From NCBI GenBank assembly GCA_013398295.1, contig VZSF01003002.1, forward strand, positions 362,503 to 426,502: 64,000 nucleotides of DNA. Reading direction: 5' to 3'. The stretch comes from Chionis minor. Lineage: Eukaryota > Chordata > Aves > Charadriiformes > Chionididae. Positions 12,704 through 23,009 of the stretch are shown in pieces. The translations under genes and the position numbers were made by a program. A model generated the notes under the pieces. That model ran no database searches. It was not told the DNA's origin and saw only the letters and a list, made by a program, of their open reading frames with translations. How positions within the stretch are numbered: the first letter of the stretch is position 1; every line of letters starts with the position of its first letter.

Positions 12704-13422
12704 CGCAGAATCATAGAATGTTCAGGTTTGGAAGGGATCGCTACAGATCATCTGGTCCAACCCTCCTGCCAGAGCAGGTCCACCTACAGCAGGTTGCACA
12801 GGATGGTGCCCAGGCGGGTCTGGAATGTCTCCAGAGTCGGAGACTCCACCACCTCTCTGGGCAGCCTCTTCCAGTGCTCTGCCACCCTCAAAGGAAAGAA
12901 GTTCCTCCTCATGTTCAGATGGAACTTCCGCTCTTCAAGTTTATAGCCATTGCCCCTTGTCCTATCACTGGCTACCACTGAGAAAAGACTGGTCCCCTCC
13001 TCCTGGCACCCTCCCTTCAGTATTTGTAAACATTGATGAGATATCCCCCTCAGCCTTCTCTTCTCCAGGCTAAAAAGACCCAACTCCCTCAGCCTGTCCT
13101 CCTAAGAAAGATGCTCCAGCCCCCTCATCATCTTTGTGGCCCTTCGCTGCACCCTCTCCAGCAGGTCCCTGTCCTTCTTGAACTGGGGGGCCCAGAACTG
13201 GACTCAGGACTCGCGTTGTGGTCTCACCAGGGCAGAGTAGACGGAGAGGATGACCTCCCTCGACCTGCACCCCAGGATGCCAGTGGCCTTCTTGGCCACA
13301 AGGGCACATTGCTGGCTCATGGCCATCCTCTTGTCCACTAGGACTCTTGGGTCCCACTCTGCAGAGCTGCTTTCCAGGAGGTCAGTCCCCAGCCTGTATG
13401 GTGCATTGGGGTTATTACCCCA
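12704..13422 (-). mobile_element. CR1 non-LTR retrotransposon fragment (3' end)
   Basis: The copy is inverted: on the + strand it starts with the CR1 3' tail (gcagaatcatagaatg), then the 3' untranslated region ('ggtccaaccctcctgcc'), then reverse-transcriptase coding sequence read on the minus strand. The minus frames contain broken stretches of the polymerase C-terminus, interrupted by frameshifts. It is 5'-truncated, as is usual for CR1, and ends near 13422, where similarity fades. It belongs to the same subfamily as the copy at 59087, with which it shares the untranslated region almost word for word. The left end is certain; the right end is approximate. Confidence 0.95.
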
Positions 13423-13429
13423 AAATCAC

Positions 13430-14550
13430 CTTGCAAAGTGAAATGTAACAACACGGTCATGTTTATGACTTGCGGGGGCTGTGAGAAGAGTCCCTTCCTG
13501 CCTCCAGGCACACCCGCTCCTCTCCAAGAGTTGAAGACAGCCTGGCTGGTCCAGGCGGTCCCTTGGAGTGCCCCAGGCCCCAGTCTGGGGTAGCTCTTAG
13601 AAGACAGCTTAGCCTGATGAAACACATTGCCCTGTGTAAGTGGTGGAAGAATCACACTTGTAGCTGCAGCAATGTATTCTATAGCAAAACCCTGTAACAG
13701 AAAATTATTTATTTCTGTGACTGTTTACTTGAAGTAAGTAAAGGATTATAGAAACAGCATTTCTGGAAGGTACAACTATCAAGTGCACAACAGCAACTGA
13801 GGAACTACATTTCTTTTACAGCTTGTCTAAAATGTCACGCTGCGCAGAGACCTGGGGGCATGTTTTAGTGATGTGCTTTAAATGGGGAACAGCGAAAGCT
13901 AATTCTTGTCCAAAAAAGGATGCAAGCAGGAAACTTGTTTAAAGGACAAAGCTTTCGATGGATAGCAAGTGCTTGTGTTCACATGTATGCTCAGGTTGCT
14001 TTCAGGGTCTTTTTTTGGCTGTCTTGGCTCTGCCTTCTAAGACATCTCCAAAAAGTCATGTACGCGCCTAAGTGCCAAATGTGTATCCTGCATCTCAACT
14101 TCGACAGCAAGTGACAGTTAATTAAAACCATGCATTACAGAGAGCTCATCCTTTCATGATAAACGATGGTATTGACAGATGAGTTATTTTTACGTTACGC
14201 TTAATTACGTCAAAGCTCGACCCACCAGTGTGCAATGGAAAGGGTAGCATTTTTGTTCATTACGGATAAGCTGTCTTTGTTACTTTTCTTCTGAACTATT
14301 GGCATGTAGTGAAAAGTGACCCAAACCCACATACATTATATGTCAATTAAAATAGTTTCATTTTTGTTGTCATGTCATGACATACTGGGTACATAAATGT
14401 GGAACCAAAAAAGCTGTAAGGCTGCCCTGTCTCTTGGCATCTCATGGTGATTTAAGTTTAAAGTCTTAAGGAAACAACGACTGAGTTTGCCTGTTTGCAT
14501 GGAGCCAGTTCTGTACATTCTCCTTGCTCAGACTGTTACATATATAAAGC
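13430..14550. other. unique non-coding DNA
   Basis: Nothing recognised. A 12-base perfect palindrome (ATGTCATGACAT) lies at 14372-14383. It is too short to mean much by itself. Confidence 0.6.
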
Positions 14551-14557
14551 TCCTCAC

Positions 14558-14620
14558 CTGAATCCCTGAGGTCCTGTTTATCTCCTGCAGGTATATTCTT
14601 CTTGTAGGAAGAAGCCAAAG
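14558..14620 (-). other. candidate exon, 63 bp, minus strand
   Basis: Read on the minus strand, an acceptor 'tagctctgtgtgcag' is followed by 63 bases and a near-consensus donor (GATTCAG, then GTGAGG). Two of the three frames are open through all 21 codons, including the one in phase with the candidate exon 15419-15572 upstream on the same strand. No homology is recognised. The agreement of phase and orientation is suggestive, but a chance pseudo-exon is the default explanation. Confidence 0.18.
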
Positions 14621-15309
14621 CTGCACACAGAGCTACAATATGGCTCTCCCTAACTTACGTGTCTAATAAACCAAACTTCTACAAAAGGGAATAAATTTAG
14701 TCTTCAAAACATAAAAACCAGATCATGCTGCTCGTGGAGCAGCATCAGCAGCTGAAATCAGTGGGCCTACTAAGAGAAAAGTGTATTAGCGCAGTTAGCA
14801 AAGTCTCCTAAATAAACCCCAAATAATCTACAGTAAAGGTGGGGTTTTTTGAAGTCTGCCTTCAGTGTTCAGAAAATAGTATAGTTCATGTAGACCATTT
14901 TTACTTCAAAGCCAGTCAAAAGCCTGGAAATGAAAACCACAGATGACCACATTCATACCACCTATTATTACCCCTCCACTGAAGTTTGCCCCTGCAGCAT
15001 CTTGCTCCTAAATCTCTGCTGCGCGCTCCACTTGCACTCTGAATAGCTGTTCTTGAACAGATTAAAAAGCATTGCTACTCTTCTTAGTAAGCACCAAAGG
15101 CTTGCATACAGAATATGGTTAGCACATTTCAGAGCAGTATATGGTTTCCACAGATCAATTTATTAGTGGAGCAGTATGACACACTGAGTAAAAACGGGAC
15201 AACATCAAATACTCTCTCTGTTTAAGTTGCAACAGGGAGCTGAACTTCGAACTCCTGTCCCTCAAAAGAGTGCCAAAACCACGGGGTTATTGGATATTTG
15301 CAGGAGGGC

Positions 15310-15328
15310 TTTTTTTTTTTTTTTTTTT
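15310..15328. repeat. poly-T, 19 bp
   Basis: This is an uninterrupted run of 19 T. On the minus strand it would be a poly-A tail, but I see no retroposed body next to it. Confidence 0.85.
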
Positions 15329-15418
15329 AAACTATTTCCCCTAGTTTTAGCTGAATTCCAAAGCAAATGTTGTTTGTGTGGCCATGATGCAATTTCCCAC
15401 CCAGTCTCTCTGGCTTAC

Positions 15419-15572
15419 CTGTGCACCCCCCAGCCCCTCTCCCAGCAGTTCTGTCCACTTGGATGGAGCAGGAAGGAACCAAGTCCCCAGAGGTTTCATG
15501 GTGCAGGTGGCTTGGTCAGGGCTCCTGGTGTACTCCAGCGTGGGAGGAGACTGCCCTCTGAGACACCGACAA
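15419..15572 (-). other. candidate exon, 154 bp, minus strand
   Basis: On the minus strand a pyrimidine-containing acceptor ('cttgctccatgtgcag') leads into 154 bases ending at a strong donor (GCACAG, then GTAAGC). One frame is open throughout (one base plus 51 codons). It contains an ATG in good context (caccATGa) followed by about 27 codons to the donor, so this could be an internal or a start-containing exon. It lies in moderately GC-rich DNA just left of the inverted CR1 at 15724. It continues in phase into 14558-14620. No domain is recognised. Confidence 0.2.
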
Positions 15573-15723
15573 CTGCACATGGAGCAAGGTCCTTACAAAT
15601 GTTGCAGTGGGGCAAGCTTCCGCTGGAGCTGGCAGTCAGCCACAAGACATCGATCCATCAGAAATCAACCTTCATCCATGCTGATGCTCCTGGAGCTACT
15701 TGCCTGCTAGCCATCCCTGATTT

Positions 15724-15945
15724 AGAATCATAGAATGGTTTGGAAGGGACCTTAAAGATCGTCTAGTTCCAACCCCCTTGCCATGGACAGGGGCACTTCC
15801 CACTAGACCAGGTTGCTCAAAGACCCAACCAGCCTGGTCTTAACACTTCCAGGGATGAGGCATCCACAGCTTCCCTGGGGAACCTCTTCCAGTACCTCAC
15901 CACCCTCACAGTGAAAATTTTCTTCCTGAAATCATTTAAACTAGC
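15724..15945 (-). mobile_element. CR1 fragment (3' end only)
   Basis: It opens with the CR1 tail (agaatcatagaatgg) and the characteristic 'ccttaaagatcgtctag' segment of the 3' untranslated region. It ends after 'tcttcctgaaat', before any reverse-transcriptase sequence. It is a short, 5'-truncated, inverted copy of the same subfamily group as those at 30969, 32556 and 53263. The long + strand open frame starting at 15911 begins in its edge and is a chance frame. Confidence 0.93.
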
Positions 15946-16789
15946 CTGGGCTAATCTCAAGCACATTTTTCCTAAGAAAGCTGCCTGCTGCAGCAGGGAT
16001 CAGGCCAGATTCACACCAGCAGCAGTGCCATTATGGATTCAGTGCTCCGTGGAAGCCACAGGAGGTGGCAGCATCCTTGCTACAGCCAGAGCTTGGGGAG
16101 AGCAAGACGCCTCAAAACAGAGATCCTCAAAAGCCAGCAAATATGCCTTCACAATGACTCTGGCAAAGCTTAGGAACTTGGCAAGGCTCTGCCGTTCAGT
16201 CCTCCAGGCTCCCCCCAAAACCAAGCCTACGGAATGCCTCCCACGGTCCACTTCTCTCTCACAAAACACAGCACTAGTACTGCTCCATCTCTTTGCCCTT
16301 AATAACCCCATCATCCATGGGGCAGCGCAAGGCCAAACGCCTCTACCTGCCTGCAGAAAGCATCCTCCTTTGTCTGAACACCAGTTTGGAAATCTTCCCC
16401 CCTTGGTGGCTGGGGGCAGGCTGGGCGGGCTCCCGGAGCGGGGACAGCCCCAAGCCCTCAGCTGGGCAGCGCGGCTGCAGGGAGTCCCTTGCAGGTCTGC
16501 CCAGCTCCCTCCTGTTGATGCTTTTCTGCTTTGCATGAGGCAGTTTTTTTCTATTTTTCACTCAGACACATGACTCCCAAACCTAGCAATTGGGGCACCA
16601 CCTGGGACAGGGTTTGGAAACTGGGCTCCAGTTCTTACTCTGACAAAAATTTAAATTTCTTATACTGAGTATTCTCCAGAGCCCACATCTCTCTGCACGC
16701 CCTGGCAAGTACCCTAGCCACCAGGCAGCAGCATTATTTTTCTTTTGCTCTCCAAATAGTCACTTATGCCTAAGAAATTGTAACAGTTA

Positions 16790-16826
16790 AAAAAAAAAAG
16801 AAAGAAAAAAAAGAAAAAAGAAAGAG
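16790..16826 (+). repeat. A-rich low-complexity tract
   Basis: An A-run with interspersed G (aaag and aaaag units). It is simple sequence with no attached retroposon. Confidence 0.8.
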
Positions 16827-17030
16827 GGGTGGACAGACACCTCTTTCAGAACACACAAGAGCCAGGGCTGAGGGCACTGTTGTGGGAGAAACAGATAAAG
16901 TCTCCCCAGGCTGAGGAGCACATTGAGTCCAGATCACCCACTGGAGTTCCCTAAGCACGGACTAAATGTAAAAGTGCAGCCATTCTCCCCCGGCAGGACT
17001 TACATGTGGTGTGTGAGTCTTCTTCCAGCA

Positions 17031-17054
17031 CAGGCCAGGCCAGGCCAGGCCAGG
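17031..17054. repeat. pentanucleotide microsatellite (CAGGC)n
   Basis: About five perfect units of CAGGC. Likely length-variable between individuals. Confidence 0.9.
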
Positions 17055-18577
17055 TAAAGCATGTCCAGAAGCACACGTCCAGGCACGCAAGGAACTCAGT
17101 GGATGCTAACGTGGGTGTTAAGGAATGTAGGGTACCTCTGGGGTGAAGGGGCAGGTGAGCAAGGTTTCCTAGGTCTAGATTTTAGGTGTGTGAAGTGACA
17201 GGTCTGCTAGACACCCAAGTTCCTCCATGGGATTAAGTCCATGAAGACGATCCAACAGAAAGTATCTGCTTCCCACCTCGGAGTATCCCTGAACTCAAAG
17301 ATTCAGAGAGAGTGCCTGCTATTCTAAGCACTTTTCACACACCCATCGCTAATTGCGCTTCTATGATTAAGGAAAAGTGTTTCATCTGTACATATGAAAA
17401 AGGGTAAAAACTCCAGATGAAAATTATTGCAGAGTTAATCACAACTGTTTATGAACTGTCATCTGTTCTGCAAAAATGGACATGTTTATGGAGCTAAGCA
17501 ACGGTCCGTGTACAACACTTGTTAAATTAATCCAGCTAGCACCGGTAACGATAGGGAAAATAGCACAGATTGCGGCTTTCCTTCCTTACGTATTTCTCGG
17601 GAACTTGAGCTCTAAGCACTGCCTTTGCGCTTGGCTTCGCAAGGGGAAAAGCAGATGCCTTTCTTTCATTCATTTTGATTAAACTAATACAGTTTTGGCA
17701 GCTTGTGAAACAATTGTACCTTTTCTTTAAATTTTTGTCCAGTTCAGTCACAGGCAACAGGCAACAGCAAATAAAAGCACAACACCCGCAGTTTGTTAAA
17801 AGAAACAGCAAAAACACCCATGACATCAGGACTGAGGGAGTATCTCAAGTATTTTCTCTCAAGTCTTTCCATCAAACTTGTTTTAAAAGGGATCAACTAA
17901 AAGTTCTGAAGGAACAAAACAGATCCAGACACCACGCTTCCCTCTCATTTTCTTTGCTCCCGTGTTTTAGAATTGCAAAAGAAAAAGCCACACACACATA
18001 CAAAACATCACTTACTTTAGGTGCTAAACATATATATCATTCCACCGCTTGTTTTCTTATTTCTGTCACATATTTTTTAGGAAATAACTTCGCCATACTT
18101 CTTACGTGCATCTCTGAAATTCTTCAGGGATGCTTGTGTAATTAGGAAGAGCTTACTGAATTAATAAGCCAGCGTACTTTGCAAAGGCATTAAAATAATG
18201 TAAGTGAGAGGCACACCCAAGGTTGTGCTGCGGGTGAACGACGCGTGAAGTTGAGCTCCACTACAACGTTTTGCTGCAAGCAAGCGCTCCCTTCCAATGC
18301 AGACTGTGGCTCTACCAGCTGTAAGCCCATTGCTTCGCAGTCGCAGACTCTGCAGTGATGCCATACATAGCCTTTTGAGCCGCTACAAACCACAACAAGT
18401 TCAAAACCTGACTCATGTCTAGAACTTCGACTCGCTCGCTGTTACCGGTTTAGTCATTGCCAGCAGCCCGACATGCATCTGCTAATCCTGCGGTATCCTC
18501 AGCACCATTCCCTCCTGTGGGAAAGCCCTGGTTAGTCAGCCTCGCAGAAAGGTAGGGTATTGTGATATTTCTCTTAC

Positions 18578-18679
18578 CATTGTCCTGCTTTGTTCTTCTT
18601 GCATTCCCATCTTAACGAGGGGTGCGAGCTGTTGGCCTTCCACACTTTCTTTGTGCCTATGTAAATTCAGTGTTTGATG
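18578..18679 (-). other. candidate exon, 102 bp, minus strand
   Basis: On the minus strand a very good acceptor ('cgtctccgcctcttcag') is followed by 102 bases and a donor (GACAATG, then GTAAGA). The frame from the first base is open for all 34 codons and gives a hydrophilic peptide rich in Q, E, H and K. The other two frames stop early. A length divisible by three, with the open frame starting and ending on codon boundaries, is what a symmetric phase-0 exon looks like. It lies about 9 kb downstream, on the same strand, of the possible leftward first exon in the 28 kb CpG island. No homology is recognised. Confidence 0.25.
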
Positions 18680-18699
18680 CTGAAGAGGCGGAGACGATT

Positions 18700-20620
18700 T
18701 CTAAGTAAAGGGGCAGGTGTGAGTGAAAGGAGCAACCCAACAGCCAAACTATTTGAAAAAGAAACCTTTAATGTCTCATCAGCTCAGCACTTGAAAAAAA
18801 AGCCTTCATAACTTGCCTTGAAAACTGGAAAAACAGGGTGTCTAGCTATAATTTAAGACATTAATAACAAGAAGATATTGCAGTTCCCTGACATATTTTG
18901 ACTTTGGCACAGAGAAATACTATCTTAAAATCAGGTCTGATTATTAATACGTAAAACACTGTCAGTGACAAAGAAATTGCAGAAAGGTTGATTTGTTTCT
19001 CATTCCCTAATCAAAATTTCTACCTATTTGGAGAAAAAAAGCCCAGGCTAAATTTCAGACTGTACCTGAAAAAAATTGCTTTTTCGCTTTGTTGAATATA
19101 CACACTGATGAGTGTTCTGGCATGATCAGAAATTTGAGCGTACTTACAGAATGCTGTAAGTAACTTCAAGCCCTGTAACTTTTCAGGGCTGGCCATGGTC
19201 TCCGGAGGTATTCAGTGGCTACCATGAGCACCCCTAAAACCGCATCCTCAGGATGTGACACCCCGATTAACAAACTAAGTTTTGGCGAAGAGTGTTTGTC
19301 AACCGCAACCGATGAGTGTGCACTCCTTCAGTCTGCATGTCTCCTTTCCAGTACATAAAACACAACAAAGCAAGAACAAATACACTTTGCCATAAGGGAA
19401 TGCAGGGCAGTATGAACCATCTGAATTCCCACAATTTATTTTTATTTCCCTGGTCCAGAAAAGATTGCCAAGCATGGAGTTAAAGTTTAAGAACTCGCCT
19501 TCTGTGGGTCTACCTGCCTATTTGAAGTTGTGTGTGTGCTTATGAGCTCTGCCATGTAAGTCACGATATACAGAAAAGTTACATACAGCCTCCTTTGCAT
19601 AAGCGTCTTTGCATCCATCGTGGAAATCTCAACAAGAAACCAAAAGTCAAATTTCCTATTGGACTTCTTCCTTCTGCTGAAATAATCAACTTTCTACGTG
19701 GTTGTCTCATCTAGAAAATTTTTATGATGCTAGTAGATCGATGGGCAAATGCAAGCATTCTGCTCCTTGCGCCTTCAAAGCTATCACGTAAAGATAACAG
19801 TGTTTTCTTTTAATCTTTTTTTCATTACTGAATATTATGCTTACAACAATCCTGCTTTGCTACAGATGGTTTCCTGTTGCTTCTGCCAAATGTGAAATAG
19901 CTATAAAACTTGAAAAGGTTTTGATGCTGTCACTGCATGAAAAATTGCATCTACGAGGGAAAATTAAACATGAGCCTTAGCCTTTAATTGCTTTAATCTT
20001 ACTTAGTAAGTGAACTTTTTTACCCCCACCCCCAACTCAAAGCTTCCGATAACATGACCTGAAGGGAAAAATATAGCTATGTATTTTAGTCAGGTATAAA
20101 ACCTTCATTAACAAAAACAAAAAAGAGGAAGGGGAAGTAGATAATTCTCATGTCCAGACCAACCAAACAGCCACCAACTCCAGCTAACAAGAGCAGTGCC
20201 TTTGGCTCAGCTTCATAAAATATGTAAAGTCATTTCTGTTAGAAGACAGTGAAGTTCCTGTTTTCAGTGCTATAATAAGGAAATCTGTCATCTTAGCAGA
20301 TAAATTACTAGAAAATGGCTTGCGTACTCCCAAGGGGACAAAGCCTTTGCTCCTTGCGTGGGCAAACCTCAGTGAACTCAGTGACAGCTTTACTTGAACG
20401 TAGAAGGAGTGTTAAAAAGTACTTCAAAGAAAAATTGAATTTTATACATTTCTCATGTTATGCGGCAAACTGTTGATGCTCTTTGTAGGCATAGATTCAG
20501 TGTTTTATGGGAGACAGGCTAGAGAAAAAGTATTTTACCAGCAAAGGCATGGGACAGGCACATGACTTGCAAGTGGCGCATCAATGAACGAGTGAGCTGC
20601 ACAGACTCTCTCAAATTTCT
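18700..20620. other. unique non-coding DNA, nothing recognised
   Basis: AT-rich unique sequence with no repeat, coding frame or RNA gene that I can support. Confidence 0.6.
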
Positions 20621-20625
20621 GCTAG

Positions 20626-20704
20626 TGTTTGACTGGCACCACATCAACATGCTCATTTTCTAGAAAAAACAGCGAGCTTTTAACCACATCCTTCTACCAA
20701 CAAG
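20626..20704 (+). other. candidate exon, 79 bp
   Basis: A strong acceptor ('ctctctcaaatttctgctag') and a strong donor (CAACAAG, then GTAAGG) enclose 79 bases. One frame is open through 26 codons plus one base and is rich in S and T. An alternative inner acceptor (tcattttctag, ending at 20664) would give a 40-base exon. The open frame also continues past the donor to 20928. No homology is recognised. Confidence 0.2.
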
Positions 20705-21031
20705 GTAAGGCTGTTCTCACTGCCATGGATCTGCCCGTACAAGCACTGAGGGCAGAGGCAAAGAAAGTAAATAGTAGAAATTGCTCTGTCATTTTGAGTG
20801 CATTTGTCTGTCTGCTGCCTTGCATAGAAGGCCTGATATCTTTAGGGCTCTGCAGCAGAAGAAACAAGTGCTCTGTATTACACTGGAGATTTGGCGAGCA
20901 CCCATTTCTGCGGGAAGAAAGCATGTAATTGGAGTTTCACTCGACCAAGACATCAGACCTCAACTTTTCAGCTGCTCACACCTCTGTTGTTCGTTCCTGG
21001 GGATGGATCTGATATCCATCTGCTACACGAA

Positions 21032-21173
21032 GAGATTCACTTTTGGTGGAAAGAGAATTTTTATTTCTTTCAACCTGTGCTGTCTTTCCCTACTCTGGAG
21101 ATTCGCTCTTGGTGGAAAGAGAAGCTGGGGGGATTTTTGTTTCTTTTAACCTGTGCTGTCTTTCCCTGCTCTG
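21032..21173 (+). repeat. diverged tandem duplication, about 66 and 76 bp units
   Basis: Two head-to-tail copies begin gagattc, carry 'ttggtggaaagaga' and end 'ctgtgctgtctttccct' followed by tgctctg or tactctg. The second copy has a 10-base insertion (gctgggggga region) and several substitutions. A third copy begins (gaggctgg) but is not continued. It is an old local duplication. Confidence 0.85.
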
Positions 21174-21842
21174 GAGGCTGGAATTTAAAAGCTGAGGCAG
21201 GGGTGACATTGTGGCCAGGAGCGAGTGGAAAATGTGTGTGCTCATCACACTGCAACCAAATGTCTCATCTACACGTGGACATGCCTCTCCCCTGTGCTGT
21301 CCCCTGCGGGCATTGTTCACTGCCTCCTCAAAGCGCTCCTGGCGTTTCCCCATGCAGAGATACTCGCACCAGCGATAGCTATATGTTTGTTTAGTCTGAC
21401 TTCCACTTAAGCTAAATTAAAAACAACCTTATACAAGCTCTGGGAGACCCACACCCCACAGCTACAGACAAACCCCTGTAGTTCAGCCCAGCTGTGGCTC
21501 CTGGTTCAGGGTAAAGATCTCCAGGTTGGGGTGAGCAGGGGCACAGGGGCTGCTTGGAACCCATGTGGCTGATGTGCTGGACATGCTGCGTCCTGTGAGT
21601 GACCACACATGGTGTCCGACTTTGACATCTAAAAACACCAGTGGCTCCTTGCTTAGGCCAGGGAAGCATTCACGGACAAGAACCTCTCATTTCTCTTTTG
21701 TAGCGTAGCCTGTGTACAATTGGACCTCGGGTGAAAATCAGAAATGGGCATTCAGGTCCCTTTAGAACAGCTGCTGATGTTACTGGAGAGTCTCTTGTTG
21801 ACTTCACCGAGAAGTGGGTCAAGCCCCTGTATGTTTGTTCAC

Positions 21843-21883
21843 TTATTTATTTATTTATCTATTTATCTATCTATTAATTTATT
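21843..21883. repeat. tetranucleotide microsatellite (TTAT/CTAT)n
   Basis: About ten interrupted units of TTTA and TCTA. Simple sequence. Confidence 0.9.
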
Positions 21884-22479
21884 ACCAGTCTTGTCATTTG
21901 GTCACCAGCTGAATTATTTGCACCTTTCACATCCAATTAAATACCACAACCTGCTAGTGCTGGATTTTTCTCACAACCGGTTAGAAACCATGAAAGAAAA
22001 CATAACCCTGCCACATCAGAGATGTTCTTCATATACCGTACTGTATTTGCATCTAGGTTTCCTTGTTGCTAGCCAATGCCATCTGTTATCTGTTTTGGTC
22101 TGCTTATGAGAACTGGTAATTTTTGAAAATTGAGAACAAGGAAAGAACAATGGTTTTTTTCCTTTGTATTTTACATCCCAAAGAAACCAACTGGATCTAC
22201 ACAGGCACACAAAAATATACCCCTCCAATTGGCAATATGTTAGCACATGCTTTTTCTGTATGGAAAATTTAAGGAGACAAGGCTCATCATGGGGAAGCAT
22301 TTGAACGTAATGAAATAAATCTGCGCCCCACAATACTTGGATACTCAGTTCTGCTTTTGTCTCTCTTGGAGGGTGCTGACACTCAGACTTGGTGATGGAT
22401 TAAACGGTGACAGCTGAGATCGTTACTGCCCTCAGCTGTGCACTCTGCCCCTCTCTTGGAAATTACTGCCCTCCTGATG

Positions 22480-22700
22480 CCGGCACAACTGAACGCTTCA
22501 TGAATCCGGTTTCAGACTGCCAGACTCGACGCCAGCCGCGGCTCACGCGGATCCGCCAGCCCGTAAACTCCCGCGGCTTGGAGGCAAGTCCACAAGCCAT
22601 TGAGCCGTGCCCGCTGTGCAGGTGGGAGAGACTCAGAAAGAAAGGGGGCAGCCAGCTGAAGGCGGTGCCGCTTCGCTTGCCCCTCTGTCACGGGCCACTG
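22480..22700. promoter_or_regulatory. small CpG cluster
   Basis: About twenty CpG dinucleotides in roughly 220 bases, for example 'cgacgccagccgcgg' and 'tcccgcggc', in otherwise CpG-poor DNA. It is shorter than a standard CpG island. It could be a minor promoter, an enhancer or an exon kept CpG-rich. A + strand frame of 201 codons (22407-23012) crosses it but is not recognised and includes a low-complexity FF-rich part from a T-rich tract. Confidence 0.35.
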
Positions 22701-23009
22701 GAAGAGTGGCAGCCCACGGATCACCCTCATCTATTTTTAGAAACACAAATGCATCTAACTCGGGGGACCCATTGTCACCCACTGAGAGAAGAAATGTCAG
22801 AATCTCAAGTGGCAAAAAGAGAACATATCCGCAGCCTTTTCTTGGGGTGTTTTGGGTTTTGCTTTTTTCTTTTTTTTGTTGTTGATTGGGTTTTTTTTCT
22901 TCTGCAACTGCCCTTCAGGGATAGTGTTAAACTGTCCTCAGCACTGACTAAACTCTTAGGTCTATCGCAAATTTTTTTGTTGACTCCGAGAGGAAGAGAA
23001 ACTTTCCTT

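Larger units (their letters stand above)
15946..18570. other. unique non-coding DNA
   Basis: There are overlapping long open frames on both strands at 15911-16573 (220 codons +, 165 codons -). They have no splice support and no family resemblance, and are attributed to local GC content. An A-rich tract lies at 16790-16826. No RNA gene is recognised. Confidence 0.5.

Noticed and set aside
15227..15310. Possible retroposed or tRNA-derived sequence beside the 19-base poly-T
   Set aside because: No tRNA fold or box A/B pair could be made and no flanking target duplication is visible.
15911..16573. 220-codon + strand frame with an overlapping 165-codon minus frame
   Set aside because: It begins in the edge of an inverted CR1 and has no splice signals or family resemblance; long open frames on both strands point to base composition.
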